In this document: positions 34,597-47,211 of the stretch, in pieces
Layout: each line of letters starts with the position of its first letter
How positions within the stretch are numbered: the stretch's first letter is position 1
Assembly: GCF_041270065.1 (NCBI RefSeq)
Contig: NZ_CP065958.1
Location: forward strand, 6,634,001-6,698,000
Length of the DNA: 64,000 bases
Source of the DNA: Streptomyces fradiae
Lineage (GTDB): Bacteria > Actinomycetota > Actinomycetes > Streptomycetales > Streptomycetaceae
Direction of reading: 5' to 3'
Program-made: the position numbers and the translations under genes
Notes under the pieces: generated by a model
Databases searched by the model: none
What the model saw: the letters and a program-made list of their open reading frames with translations, nothing else
What the model was told of the DNA's origin: nothing

Positions 34597-35715
34597 CTAC
34601 AGCCAGTCCTTCCGCTTGAAGACCACGTACAGACTCGTGCACACCACCGCCATCAGCAGCACCGCGAACGGATACCCGCCCGCCCAGTGCAGCTCGGGCA
34701 TGTTGTCGAAGTTCATGCCGTAGATCGTTCCCACCAGCGTGGGTGCGAACAGAATGGCCGCCCACGAGGAGATCTTCTTGATCTCCTCGTTCTGCTCGAA
34801 GCCGGCCTCCGCCAGGGCGCGCATCTCCGCGTTCTGCTGCTGGGTGACCAGGGTCGCGTTGACCGTGAGGATCTCCGTGAGGGCCTGGCGGAAGCCGTCG
34901 ACGCGTTCGCTGGTGTGGGTGACGTGGTCGGCGACGTCGCGGAGGTAGCGCTGGAGTTCCTCGTCCGTGCCGTACTTGGCGAAGCCGGCCATCAGGCCGT
35001 GGAGCATGCCGACGAGGGGGCGGGTGGCGCGCTGGAACTCGACCATTTCGCGGGAGAGTTCGTAGATGCGGCGGGAGACCGCGGGGTCGCCGCCGAAGAC
35101 CTCCGTCTCGATCTCGTCGATGTCGTTCTGGACGCCGGCCACCACCGGGGCGTAGCCGTCCACGACCGCGTCCAGGATCGCGTAGAGCACCGCCTCGGGG
35201 CCGAGGGCGAGGAGGCCGGGGTCGGCCTCCATGCGGGTGCGGACCGCCGAGAGGTCGGGGGCGGCGCCGTGGCGGACGGTGATGAGGAAGTCGGGGCCGA
35301 CGAAGACATGGAGCTCGCCGAACTCGACCTCCTCCGGGGCGTCCAGGTAGCGGGCGGCGCGCAGGACGACGAAGAGGGTCTCGCCGTACCGTTCCAGCTT
35401 CGGGCGCTGGTGGGCCTCCATGGCGTCCTCGACGGCGAGCTCATGGAGGTCGAACTCGGCGGCGAGGGAGTGGAGTTCGTCCGCCGTCGGGCGCTGCAGG
35501 CCGATCCAGGCCATGCCGTCGGGGTGCTCGCGCAGCTGGCGGAAGGTCTCCGCGAGGGTGGCGGGCGAGGCGACCCGGCGCCCGTCGCGGTAGAGCGTCG
35601 CCTGCACCACGCTCGGCGACGGCGACGGCGACGGCGAGGGTGACTGCGAGGAGGCGGCGGCGGCCGGCGGCTCCGGCGTGCGGCGCCGGGCCGCGCGCGG
35701 GCGGCGGTCGGACAT
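34597..35715 (-). CDS. corA: CorA-family magnesium/cobalt transporter
   Basis: The protein has 372 residues. The signature YGMNF lies at the end of the first of two C-terminal membrane helices (ISSWAAILFAPTLVGTI, then YPFAVLLMAVVCTSLYVVF). The long N-terminal cytosolic funnel (DLHELAVEDAME, VFVGPDFLITVRHG) is typical. An N-terminal Ser-Pro repeat comes from a ggcgac tandem. The ATG at 35715 gives the normal length. Confidence 0.93.
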   Translation of the reverse strand: MSDRRPRAARRRTPEPPAAAASSQSPSPSPSPSPSVVQATLYRDGRRVASPATLAETFRQLREHPDGMAWIGLQRPTADELHSLAAEFDLHELAVEDAMEAHQRPKLERYGETLFVVLRAARYLDAPEEVEFGELHVFVGPDFLITVRHGAAPDLSAVRTRMEADPGLLALGPEAVLYAILDAVVDGYAPVVAGVQNDIDEIETEVFGGDPAVSRRIYELSREMVEFQRATRPLVGMLHGLMAGFAKYGTDEELQRYLRDVADHVTHTSERVDGFRQALTEILTVNATLVTQQQNAEMRALAEAGFEQNEEIKKISSWAAILFAPTLVGTIYGMNFDNMPELHWAGGYPFAVLLMAVVCTSLYVVFKRKDWL

Positions 35716-35854
35716 CGGGCGGTCTCCTCGCGGGATCAGACGGTCGTTTCGCAGGATAACGGGGGGAATCGTGCGGCGCCGGGGCACCCGGCCCTCCCTT
35801 TCCGGCGCCGAATGCGGACCTGTCCTGTCCGCGATTCTCGCTAGCGTGCTGACC

Positions 35855-37036
35855 ATGGCCCCGAAGACGCCGAAGACGCCGAAGACGCCGAAGACGACGA
35901 AGCCGATGCCCCCGGTCCTCTCCACCCGCGCCCTCAACCGCGCCACCCTCCACCGCCAGCTCCTGCTCCGCCCCGCGCCGCTCACCGCCGAGCAGGCCGT
36001 CCACCACCTCGTGGGCCTCCAGGCGCAGAACACCAAGCCGCCGTACTACGCGCTCGCCGCCCGCCTCGACGGCTTCCGCCCCGAGGACCTGTCCGGGCTC
36101 ATGGAGTCGCGCCGGGTCGCCCGTATCGTCTCGCTGCGCTCCACCGTGCACACCCACACCGCCGCCGACGCCGTCCCGCTGCGCCGGCTCGTCCAGGACG
36201 GGGCGATCGACCGCGAGCTGAGGATGTTCGGCAAGGGGCTGGCCGGCGTCGACCTCGACCGGCTCACCGAGCTGACCGCCGCCGAGGTCGAAGAGCGGCC
36301 GCGCACCCCGAAGGAGCTGCGCGAGCGGCTGCTCCAGGAGTGGCCGGACGCCGACCCGCAGGCCCTCGGGATCGCCGCGCGCTGCCTCCTGCCCATGGTC
36401 CAGGTCACGCCCCGCGGGCTCTGGGGCCGGAGCGGGCAGGTGGCCCTGGCCCGCGCCACCAGCTGGTTCGGCGGGCCGGAGTCCGCCTCCGCCCCGGTGA
36501 GCGACCGGCCCGCCGACCTCGACGAGACCGTCCTGCGCTATCTGGCCGCCTTCGGGCCCGCCTCCGTCAAGGACATGCAGACCTGGTGCGGCCTCACCCG
36601 GCTCCGGCCCGCCTTCGAACGCCTCCGCCCCCGCCTCCTCGTCTTCCGCGACGAGCAGGGCACCGAGCTCTTCGACCTCCCCGACGCGCCCCGCCCCGAC
36701 GCGGACACCCCGGCCCCGCCCCGCCTGCTGCCCGAGTTCGACAACCTGCTGCTCTCGCACGCCGACCGCACCCGCGTCGTCCCCGCCGCCCACCGCACCC
36801 GCACCTGGACCGGCAACCAGGCCCACCGGACCTTCCTCGTCGACGGCTTCCTCGCCGGGATCTGGCACCTGGACGAGGGCAAGGAGCGCACCACGCTGAC
36901 CATCGAGCCGTTCACCCGGCTCACCAAGGCCCAGCGCGACGCCCTCACCGCCGAAGCCGAGCGGACCCTGCGCCTCCTCGCCCCCGCCGCCCTCCCGTAC
37001 GCGATCCGGTACGAGGATCCACAGGACACGGCCTAG
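35855..37036 (+). CDS. Winged-helix protein of the AlkZ/HTH_42 family
   Basis: The protein has about 393 residues. LVGLQAQNTKPPYYALAARL carries the Q-x-Q motif used by AlkZ-type DNA glycosylases, followed by the usual winged-helix blocks (RIVSLRSTVHTHTAADA, LLPEFDNLLLSHADR, VDGFLAGIW). It may excise bulky or cross-linked bases (family inference). A 9-bp tandem repeat (four copies) encodes PKTPKTPKT at the N-terminus; an ATG at 35906 after it is an alternative start. Confidence 0.8.
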   Translation: MAPKTPKTPKTPKTTKPMPPVLSTRALNRATLHRQLLLRPAPLTAEQAVHHLVGLQAQNTKPPYYALAARLDGFRPEDLSGLMESRRVARIVSLRSTVHTHTAADAVPLRRLVQDGAIDRELRMFGKGLAGVDLDRLTELTAAEVEERPRTPKELRERLLQEWPDADPQALGIAARCLLPMVQVTPRGLWGRSGQVALARATSWFGGPESASAPVSDRPADLDETVLRYLAAFGPASVKDMQTWCGLTRLRPAFERLRPRLLVFRDEQGTELFDLPDAPRPDADTPAPPRLLPEFDNLLLSHADRTRVVPAAHRTRTWTGNQAHRTFLVDGFLAGIWHLDEGKERTTLTIEPFTRLTKAQRDALTAEAERTLRLLAPAALPYAIRYEDPQDTA

Positions 37037-37053
37037 ACCTGGATCAGCACGCC

Positions 37054-37911
37054 CTAGATCAGCGCCCCCGCCCGGCGCGCCGCCACCACCGCCTCCAGGC
37101 GGGTGTGCGCGCCCAGCTTGCGCATCGCCGAGCGGAGGTAGCCCTTCACCGTCTCCGGACGGAGGCCGAGCCGCTCCGCCACCGCGGCGTTCGTCGCTCC
37201 CGAGGCCACCGCGGCCAAGACGTCCGTCTCGCGCGGCGTCAGGGTCACCTCGGGGGCCGACCCTGACACATCGGTGCCCGAAGCCGTCTCCAGGCGCCCG
37301 CACACGGCCCACAGGCGCTCGCGGACCTCGGGGTCGGTCACCCGGGGAGCCAGCTCGCGCAGCTCCCCGTACGCCTGGCGCATCTCCTCCCGCTCAGCCA
37401 CCAGCCGCCGCACCTCGTCGTGCACGGCGAGGGCCTGCTCGACGTCGCGGGCCGCCGCGACCGCCGCGTCGAAGACCCGCTCGCCGATCGGCAGGGCGTC
37501 GCGCAGCGCGCCGTACAGCACGCCGCGCACCTTTCGTCGTACGACCAGGGGCACCGCGATCACGGAGCGCAGGCCCTCCGCCGAGACCGGGCCGTCGTAC
37601 TCGTGGGTGATGTGCCGGGCCGAGGGGTAGTCCGTGACCGCGCACGGCCGGGACAGCGCCAGGCACTTGCCGCCGAGGCCGGAACCGGTGGAGATGGCCA
37701 GGCCGCGCAGGGCCGGGGTGACCGCGCCGGTCAGCTCGGCGATCCGCATCGCGGAGCCGTCGTGGAGCAGGCCGCCGAAGGCCACCTGCAGGCCCGTGGC
37801 GCGCCGCAGCCGCAGCAGCGCGTCGCGCAGCCCGGCCGCCTCCACCGCCCCGTCCTCCGCAGCCCCCTCGACCCGCTCCGGCACGTTGTTCTCCTTCGTC
37901 GCGTCCATCAC
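37054..37911 (-). CDS. GAF-LuxR family transcriptional regulator
   Basis: The protein has 285 residues. A GAF-like sensor occupies about residues 25-165 (GLGGKCLALSRPCAVTDY, LRSVIAVPLVVRRKVRGVLYGA). A LuxR HTH forms the C-terminus (LTPRETDVLAAVASG, RPETVKGYLRSAMRKLG). It diverges from the acyl-CoA synthetase pair with 97 bases between, so it probably controls them. Confidence 0.88.
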   Translation of the reverse strand: MMDATKENNVPERVEGAAEDGAVEAAGLRDALLRLRRATGLQVAFGGLLHDGSAMRIAELTGAVTPALRGLAISTGSGLGGKCLALSRPCAVTDYPSARHITHEYDGPVSAEGLRSVIAVPLVVRRKVRGVLYGALRDALPIGERVFDAAVAAARDVEQALAVHDEVRRLVAEREEMRQAYGELRELAPRVTDPEVRERLWAVCGRLETASGTDVSGSAPEVTLTPRETDVLAAVASGATNAAVAERLGLRPETVKGYLRSAMRKLGAHTRLEAVVAARRAGALI

Positions 37912-38008
37912 CCCCGAACGGGGGTAGTGAGACCTGGGTCACTGATTACACGATGTCGGGGACCGGTCCCGCAATGGACCGGTGCCGCGACGAGGAGGAC
38001 GAGGACGC

Positions 38009-39693
38009 ATGACCACGACGAGTGCGACGGAGGCGACGGAGCGGTTCCGGGCCGCCCGTGACTTCCTGCTCCAGCACCGGGAGGACTACGAGACGGCGTA
38101 CGCGGGCTTCGCCTGGCCCCGCCCCGACCGGTTCAACTGGGCGCTCGACTGGTTCGACGTCATCGCCGCGGGCAACGAGCGCACCGCGCTGCACATCGTC
38201 GAGGAGGACGGCACCGAGACGAAGCTGAGCTTCGCCGCGATGTCGGAGCGCTCCAACCGGGTGGCGAACTGGCTGAGCGCGCAGGGCGTCCGCGCCGGCG
38301 ACCGCATGATCGTCATGCTCGGCAACCAGATCGAGCTGTGGGAGACCATGCTCGCCGCGATGAAGCTGCGCGCCGTCGTCATCCCCGCCACCCCCCTCCT
38401 CGGCCCCGCCGACCTGCGCGACCGGGTGGACCGCGGCCGGGCCCGGCACGTGCTGGTGCGGGCCGAGGACACCGCCAAGTTCGACGACGTGCCGGGGGAG
38501 TACACCCGTATCGCGGTCGGCGGCGACGGGGTGCGCTGGCTCGGTTACGAGGAGGCGTACGGCGCGTCCGCGGAGTTCACGCCCGGCGGCGCGACCCTCG
38601 CCGACGACACCCTCATGCTCTACTTCACCTCCGGCACCACCGCCCGCCCCAAGCTGGTCGAGCACACCCACACCTCGTACCCGGTCGGCCACCTCGCGAC
38701 GATGTACTGGATCGGGCTGAAGCCCGGCGACGTGCACCTCAACATCTCGTCGCCCGGCTGGGCCAAGCACGCCTGGTCCAACCTCTTCGCCCCGTGGAAC
38801 GCGGAGGCGACCGTCTTCATCCACAACTACACGCGCTTCGACCCGGCGCGCCTGATGGCCGAGATGGACCGGCACGGCGTCACCAGCTTCTGCGCCCCGC
38901 CCACCGTGTGGCGGATGCTGATCCAGGCCGATCTCACCCAGCTGACCACCCCGCCCCGCGAGGTCGTCGCGGCCGGCGAGCCGCTCAACCCGGAGGTCAT
39001 CGAGTCCGTCCGGCGCGCCTGGGGCGTCACCATCCGGGACGGCTTCGGACAGACCGAGACCGCCGTGCAGGTGTCGAACAGCCCCGGTCAGCGCCTCAAG
39101 GAGGGCTCGATGGGGCGGCCGAGCCCCGGCTACCGGGTCACCCTGGTCGACCCGGTCAGCGGTGAGCCGGACGTCGCGGAGGGCGAGATCTGCCTCGACC
39201 TGGCGGCCGACCCGGTGGGCCTGATGACCGGCTACCACGGGGACCCGGAGCGCACGGCCGAGGCGATGGCCGGCGGCTACTACCGCACCGGTGACATCGG
39301 CGCGCGCGACGCCGAGGGCTACATCACCTATGTGGGGCGCGCGGACGACGTCTTCAAGGCGAGCGACTACAAGATCAGCCCCTTCGAGCTGGAGAGCGCG
39401 CTGCTCGAACACGAGGCGGTCGCCGAGGCCGCCGTCGTCCCCGCCCCCGACCCGCTGCGGCTCGCCGTCCCCAAGGCGTACGTGGTGCTCGCGGCGGGCT
39501 GGGAGCCGGGCCCCGAGACGGCGAAGGCGCTCTTCGCGCACTCGCGCGAGGTGCTCGCCCCGTACAAGCGGATCCGCCGGATCGAGTTCGCCGACCTGCC
39601 GAAGACCGTCTCCGGCAAGATCCGCCGCGTCGAGCTGCGCAAGCTCACGGCGGAGGGCAGGACCGGCACGGAGTACACGGAAGGAGACGTGGC

Positions 39694-39697
<4 letters not shown>
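38009..39697 (+). CDS. Acyl-CoA synthetase (AMP-dependent)
   Basis: The protein has 562 residues. The AMP-binding motif is [15 protein letters not shown], with [16 protein letters not shown] and the C-terminal KTVSGKIRR catalytic Lys, all intact. The N-terminal region (FNWALDWFD) resembles medium-chain acyl-CoA synthetase/benzoate-type ligases. ATG after gaggaggac. ATGA overlap with the second synthetase gene indicates an operon. Confidence 0.9.
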
Positions 39698-41343
<1,646 letters not shown>

Positions 41344-41866
41344 CCGTCCGGACGGTGAGCTCGCGGCGCATGCACACCCGCGGCCAGGCGGCCAGCCCGT
41401 GCGCCGCCTCGGCCGCGCTGATCGCCCGCAGGCCCTCGGTCAGCGCGGGGTCGCCCGCGTCGAGCCGCCGGAAGCCGAGCCGGGCGTAGTACGGCGCGTT
41501 CCACGGCACCTCGGTGAAGGTCGTCAGCGTCAGCGCCGTCAGCCCCTGCGCCCGGGCGCCCTCCGCCAGATGCTCGATCAGCGCCCGCCCGACCCCCTGC
41601 CGGGCGGCGTCCGGATGCACCGACACCTGCTCGATGTGGGCGGCCCCGTCGACGGTGTCGGCGAGCAGATACGCGACGGGCCGATCCCCCGCGTCCACCG
41701 CCACCCAGGCCCGCCCCGCGTCGCGATACCCCTCAAGGACGTCCAGCGGCAGGGGGTCGTCATCGGCGATCTCCCCCATGCCGAGGAGCCGGAAGGCCTC
41801 GCCCGCGGCGCGTTCGATGTCCTGGAGCAGGGGGAGTTCGGCCGGTGCGGCCGCTCGGATGCGCAT

Positions 41867-42303
41867 ACGCCAGTATGGCGCGCCGCGGCGCCGAAGGGCG
41901 TCAGTGTTGCGTGACGCCGGCGGCGCCCGACGCTTGCCGGCCTCTGCGGCTGGGCGTATCCCCGGTGGCGCCGGGCGGGCGCGTGCGCGGACCTCCCCGG
42001 GCCGGCGGCGCAGCGCCGCCGAGTAGGGGCCCGCGGCCCGGGCCTCGGGCCGGAGGTCTGGCCCGGACCCCAGGAACCGGCCTCGGGCCAGGCGCAAACA
42101 CCGGGCCGGCGTGGCCGCCGGGCCGCGGTGCCGGCCGCGTCTCCGGCCGGGCGGCGGCGCCCGGAACCTGGTTCCCGGCCCGGGCCGTAAGCCCGGGGTC
42201 CGGCCCCCGCCCCGACCCCTCTAGGGGTCTCGCCGTCCGGCAACGGCGCCTTGGGCTTCGCCCGGGTGGGGGGCGTGCCCGGGCTGATTGATGAGACGCC
42301 CCC
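41867..42303. other. GC-rich intergenic region
   Basis: 437 bases of extremely GC-rich, GGCCC/CCGGG-repetitive DNA with many short self-complementary stretches. No coding frame is supported and no known RNA was recognised. Confidence 0.5.
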
Positions 42304-43089
42304 TCACTCCGGCGTCGTGCTGCCGCACGTGAACGGGGTCTCCGTCGTGCCGCGGCCCGTCGCGTAGGCGTCGTCGTGGTGCGGGTGGCGGGTGAGGAGG
42401 CCGCCGTCGCGGGAGAAGTGGGGGAGGAAGAGGGCGAGGGCGGGGTCGCCGTAGAGGGCGACGTAGAGGAGGACGTCGCGGGCGTCGGTGACCTCGCGGC
42501 GGTGGGACGGCAGGGGGTGGCGGGAGCGCAGGCCGGCCAACAGGCGGCGGGCGGCGCGGGTGGTCGGGGGGACGCAGAGGAGGGCGAGGGCCGCGAGGAC
42601 CGGGACCGCGCCCAGGGCGAGCCCGGGGGCGGTCGGGCCGGTCGCGGCGAGGCCCCCGCCGACCGTGAGCGGGACGCACACCAGGAGCACCCGGGCCGCG
42701 CGGTGCCGGCCGGGCGGGCGGAGCAGCCCGGTCCGGCCGAGCTCGGCGCGGAGCGCGTCGAGGGCCTGCCGGGCCTTGGGGCGGGTGGCGAGCAGCCGCA
42801 GGGTGAGCGCGCGCTGCAGCGAACGGTGCACTCCGAGCTGCAGCGGATCGCGGACGCGCCCGGCGCCGCCGTTGGCGCGAATCGTGCCCCGGCGCCCGGC
42901 CGCCACCGCCCCGCGCTGATGCAGCGCGACGAGCGCCACCACGACCGCCGCGCGCGGCCCGCCCCGCAACAGCGCGAGCGCCTGCGGCGGCAGCTCAGGG
43001 CGCTCCGGGCTGCGGGCACGCAACAGCAGTGCCGCCAGAGCGAGTTGACCCACGGCGGCCCCCAGGAACCACCACATCCCCGTTGTCAT
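42304..43089 (-). CDS. TIGR04222 domain membrane protein
   Basis: The protein has about 261 residues. A leading membrane segment (MWWFLGAAVGQLALAALLL), an ALALLRGGPRAAVVVALVALHQRGAV block and two more hydrophobic stretches (AARVLLVCVPLTVGGGL, LALGAVPVLAALALLCV) follow the TIGR04222 pattern common in actinobacteria. The C-terminus CGSTTPE is unusual. Function unknown. Confidence 0.7.
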   Translation of the reverse strand: MTTGMWWFLGAAVGQLALAALLLRARSPERPELPPQALALLRGGPRAAVVVALVALHQRGAVAAGRRGTIRANGGAGRVRDPLQLGVHRSLQRALTLRLLATRPKARQALDALRAELGRTGLLRPPGRHRAARVLLVCVPLTVGGGLAATGPTAPGLALGAVPVLAALALLCVPPTTRAARRLLAGLRSRHPLPSHRREVTDARDVLLYVALYGDPALALFLPHFSRDGGLLTRHPHHDDAYATGRGTTETPFTCGSTTPE

Positions 43090-43156
43090 GACGTCCACCC
43101 CCACAGGTGTTGTGCCCGGGGGAGCGCCCGTCCTCACGTGCGAATGGCCGAAACCG

Positions 43157-44042
43157 TCAGGGTGCGCCGGCGGCCAGGAGCGCGCCCGCCGGGGTGTTGA
43201 CAGGCTGCGGCGTGCCGGTGAGGTCGAGCACGAACAGCGGGACGCCGAGCCCGTCCGCCCGCTCGTGCGCCTCGGCGGTGTAGCCGGCGAGGGAGAAGCA
43301 GACGCTCGTCGCCGCGTTGCTGAGCCCGTTGAGCCACAGGCACTCGACCGCCCGCAGCCCGGTCGGCCGGGTGCTCGGGTCGACCTGGGCGACGAGCCCC
43401 GGGCCCCGCAGGTCGACGGCGGAGGCCGAGCGCTCCTCCGGCTGGACCACGTCCCGGAAGCCCAGCCAGCGCAGATATCCGGCGGACGCGGCGACCGCGT
43501 CCCGCGCGGTCCTGATCGTCACCGGCCGGAAGGACGGCCGCGGGGCCTCGGGGACCGGCCGCCCCTGGGCGGCCCCGGCGCCCGACCCGGACCTGGCCCC
43601 GGACGCCGGCGGCGCCGGGTGCCGCAGCGCGAAGGGCGGGGGAGCCCCGGGCGCCCGGTGCGGCGACGCGCCCCCGCCCCCCGCCCACGGGCTGCGCCCC
43701 GCCCCCGCGCTCCGGCCTCGGCGCCGCGGTCCCGCCCCCCGGCCGCTGCGGCGGCACGACCGGTTTCCCGTACTCCTCGCCCGGATCCCGCACCGGCACC
43801 CGCAGCACCGCCCCGCACGCGCAGCCCACCTCGGGGTGCGGCCAGTCGGAGCGGCGGGCGCAGTCGGGGCACTGGACGGTGACCCACTCGTCGGACCAGT
43901 TGCGGTGGGTGACGGGCACCGCCTCGGCGCCGGCGATCACCTGCGGCGCGAGCGGCCTGCCGCAGGAGCAGGGGAAGGCGGGCGCCGCGTACCGCAGCGC
44001 GCGGAGGCATTCCGGACAGCGCACCTCTACCGACTCGGCCAC
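43157..44042 (-). CDS. Zinc-ribbon / Mrr-like endonuclease-fold protein, probably frameshifted
   Basis: From the GTG at 44042 the frame encodes two to three CxxC zinc-ribbon units (RCPEC, CSCGRPL, VQCPDCARR, CACGAVL). After a Gly/Pro-rich linker it loses coding character. A different frame then carries the C-terminal domain AASAGYLRWLGFRDVV...VDLRGPGLVAQVDP...FVLDL, an Mrr-like fold, open without a start for a long way upstream. A one-base shift in the C/G runs near 43660-43740 would join them. The usual QxK core reads QVD, so catalysis is doubtful. Confidence 0.55.
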
Positions 44043-44165
44043 GGACGTACCCCCTCTGCGACGTGCGCCCCCATCGTCCACCAATTCGGCCGTCCGGGGG
44101 AGCAACTTCGGCCATCGCGCGCCAGGACGTCTCTTGACGCCCCTCCACCCCCCGACCTACATTGC

Positions 44166-44201
44166 TTCCGTATAGCAGAACAGTACTTCCGCATTATGGA
44201 A
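44166..44201 (+). promoter_or_regulatory. Tandem operator upstream of gcl
   Basis: Two 15-bp near-palindromes, ttccgtatagcagaa (44166-44180) and ttccgcattatggaa (44187-44201), begin 21 bp apart. The same arrangement precedes the hydroxypyruvate isomerase gene. Probably bound by an IclR-type (AllR-like) regulator. Confidence 0.75.
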
Positions 44202-44268
44202 ACAAGCCGCTGGCGCTCCTGCCGGAGCCGCCGCGCCTGTGTCCCCTGGCCGAAGCAGGAGCACTCCC

Positions 44269-46056
<1,788 letters not shown>

Positions 46057-46114
46057 CCCTCAAGGTCCGAGCTTCAGGTCCGGCCCTGAAGGTCTGACCG
46101 GGCTGCCGTGACAA

Positions 46115-46148
46115 GGCCCCCGTCCCGCTGAGCACCGGGACGGGGGCC
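46115..46148. terminator. Bidirectional terminator
   Basis: A perfect 12-bp stem (ggcccccgtccc / gggacgggggcc) between the convergent gcl and ArsR-like genes. Confidence 0.85.
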
Positions 46149-47123
46149 TCACGGCGTCTGCGCCCGTACGAGGGCGGCGCCCGCCTCCGTCCAGTCGTAA
46201 AGGACCGAGCGGCCCGCCCGCCGGCGCCGTACCAGGCCGGCGTCGAGCAGCACCCTCAGATGCCGCCCCACCGACCCGAGCCCCTGCCCGGTCAGCGCCA
46301 CCAACTGCGTGGTGGACGCCGGGGATTCGAGGCGCACGAGGACCCCGGCGCGGGCCCGGCCGAGCAGCACGCCCAGGGCCTCCGGCACGGCCGGCCCGGA
46401 CACGTCCGCCAGGGCGCCGGAGCACGCGTACGTCACCGCGTACCGCTCCGTGCCCTCCCAGGACGACCAGCCCTTGGCCGGCGTCACCGGCACGAAGAGC
46501 AGACGGGCCCCGTCCAGTGAACGCGGCGGATAGTCACGGGTGTTGATCTGCAGCCGCCCGTCGCCCAGCCAGCGCATCTTCCCCGGACACAGCTCGTCGA
46601 GCGCCGCCGCCCAGCCGCCCCGGCCCAACAGGGCCGTCCGCGCCACCACATCGGCCTCCAGGACCCGCCGGCGCCGCGGCCACTCCGGCAGCACCGTCTC
46701 GCGCCACACCCACTCCAGGATCCCCGCCATCCGCCCCGGCAGATCGGGCGCCCGGCGCAGCGGCTCCGGCACCGGACCGCCCACCGCCACCTCCAACTGC
46801 GGGACGGCGTCGCCCGGTTCGGCGTCCCGGACGGCCGCGAGCTCCTCCTCGAAGGACGGCTCGCCCTCGCCCAGCGGCGTCGGCGTGAGGAAGTCCGCGT
46901 TCCAGGTGGGACCGATCGCGGCCCGGACGAGCAGCGCGTCCACCGGATCGGCGGCGAGCCGCGCGCGATACGCCGGCAGCCGGGCCGCCAGCCAGGCCCG
47001 CTCGCCCGGGTGCGCGCCCCCGCCCGCGTGCAGGGTCATCAGCGCCGCGACCGTCTCGGCCAGCGGCGACACCACGAACCGGCTGCTCGCGAGCGCGTCC
47101 GTACCGAGATGCCACCAGCCCAT
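46149..47123 (-). CDS. ArsR-type HTH transcriptional regulator
   Basis: The protein has 324 residues. The winged HTH is at the C-terminus (SPASTTQLVALTGQGLGSVGRHLRVL...AGLVRRRRAGRSVLYDW). The N-terminal 240 residues are the DUF5937-like ligand region (DLPGRMAGILEWVWRETVLPEW). The ATG at 47123 follows a G-rich site. Divergent from the MFS gene with 88 bases between; it probably represses that exporter. Confidence 0.8.
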   Translation of the reverse strand: MGWWHLGTDALASSRFVVSPLAETVAALMTLHAGGGAHPGERAWLAARLPAYRARLAADPVDALLVRAAIGPTWNADFLTPTPLGEGEPSFEEELAAVRDAEPGDAVPQLEVAVGGPVPEPLRRAPDLPGRMAGILEWVWRETVLPEWPRRRRVLEADVVARTALLGRGGWAAALDELCPGKMRWLGDGRLQINTRDYPPRSLDGARLLFVPVTPAKGWSSWEGTERYAVTYACSGALADVSGPAVPEALGVLLGRARAGVLVRLESPASTTQLVALTGQGLGSVGRHLRVLLDAGLVRRRRAGRSVLYDWTEAGAALVRAQTP

Positions 47124-47211
47124 GATCCGCCCCCGCCCCCGCCCGCCGTGATCTTTCGCCTCCCCGCGAAACAATAACGGCGCCGCACCGCGCTCACCGA
47201 GACTCCGCGGC

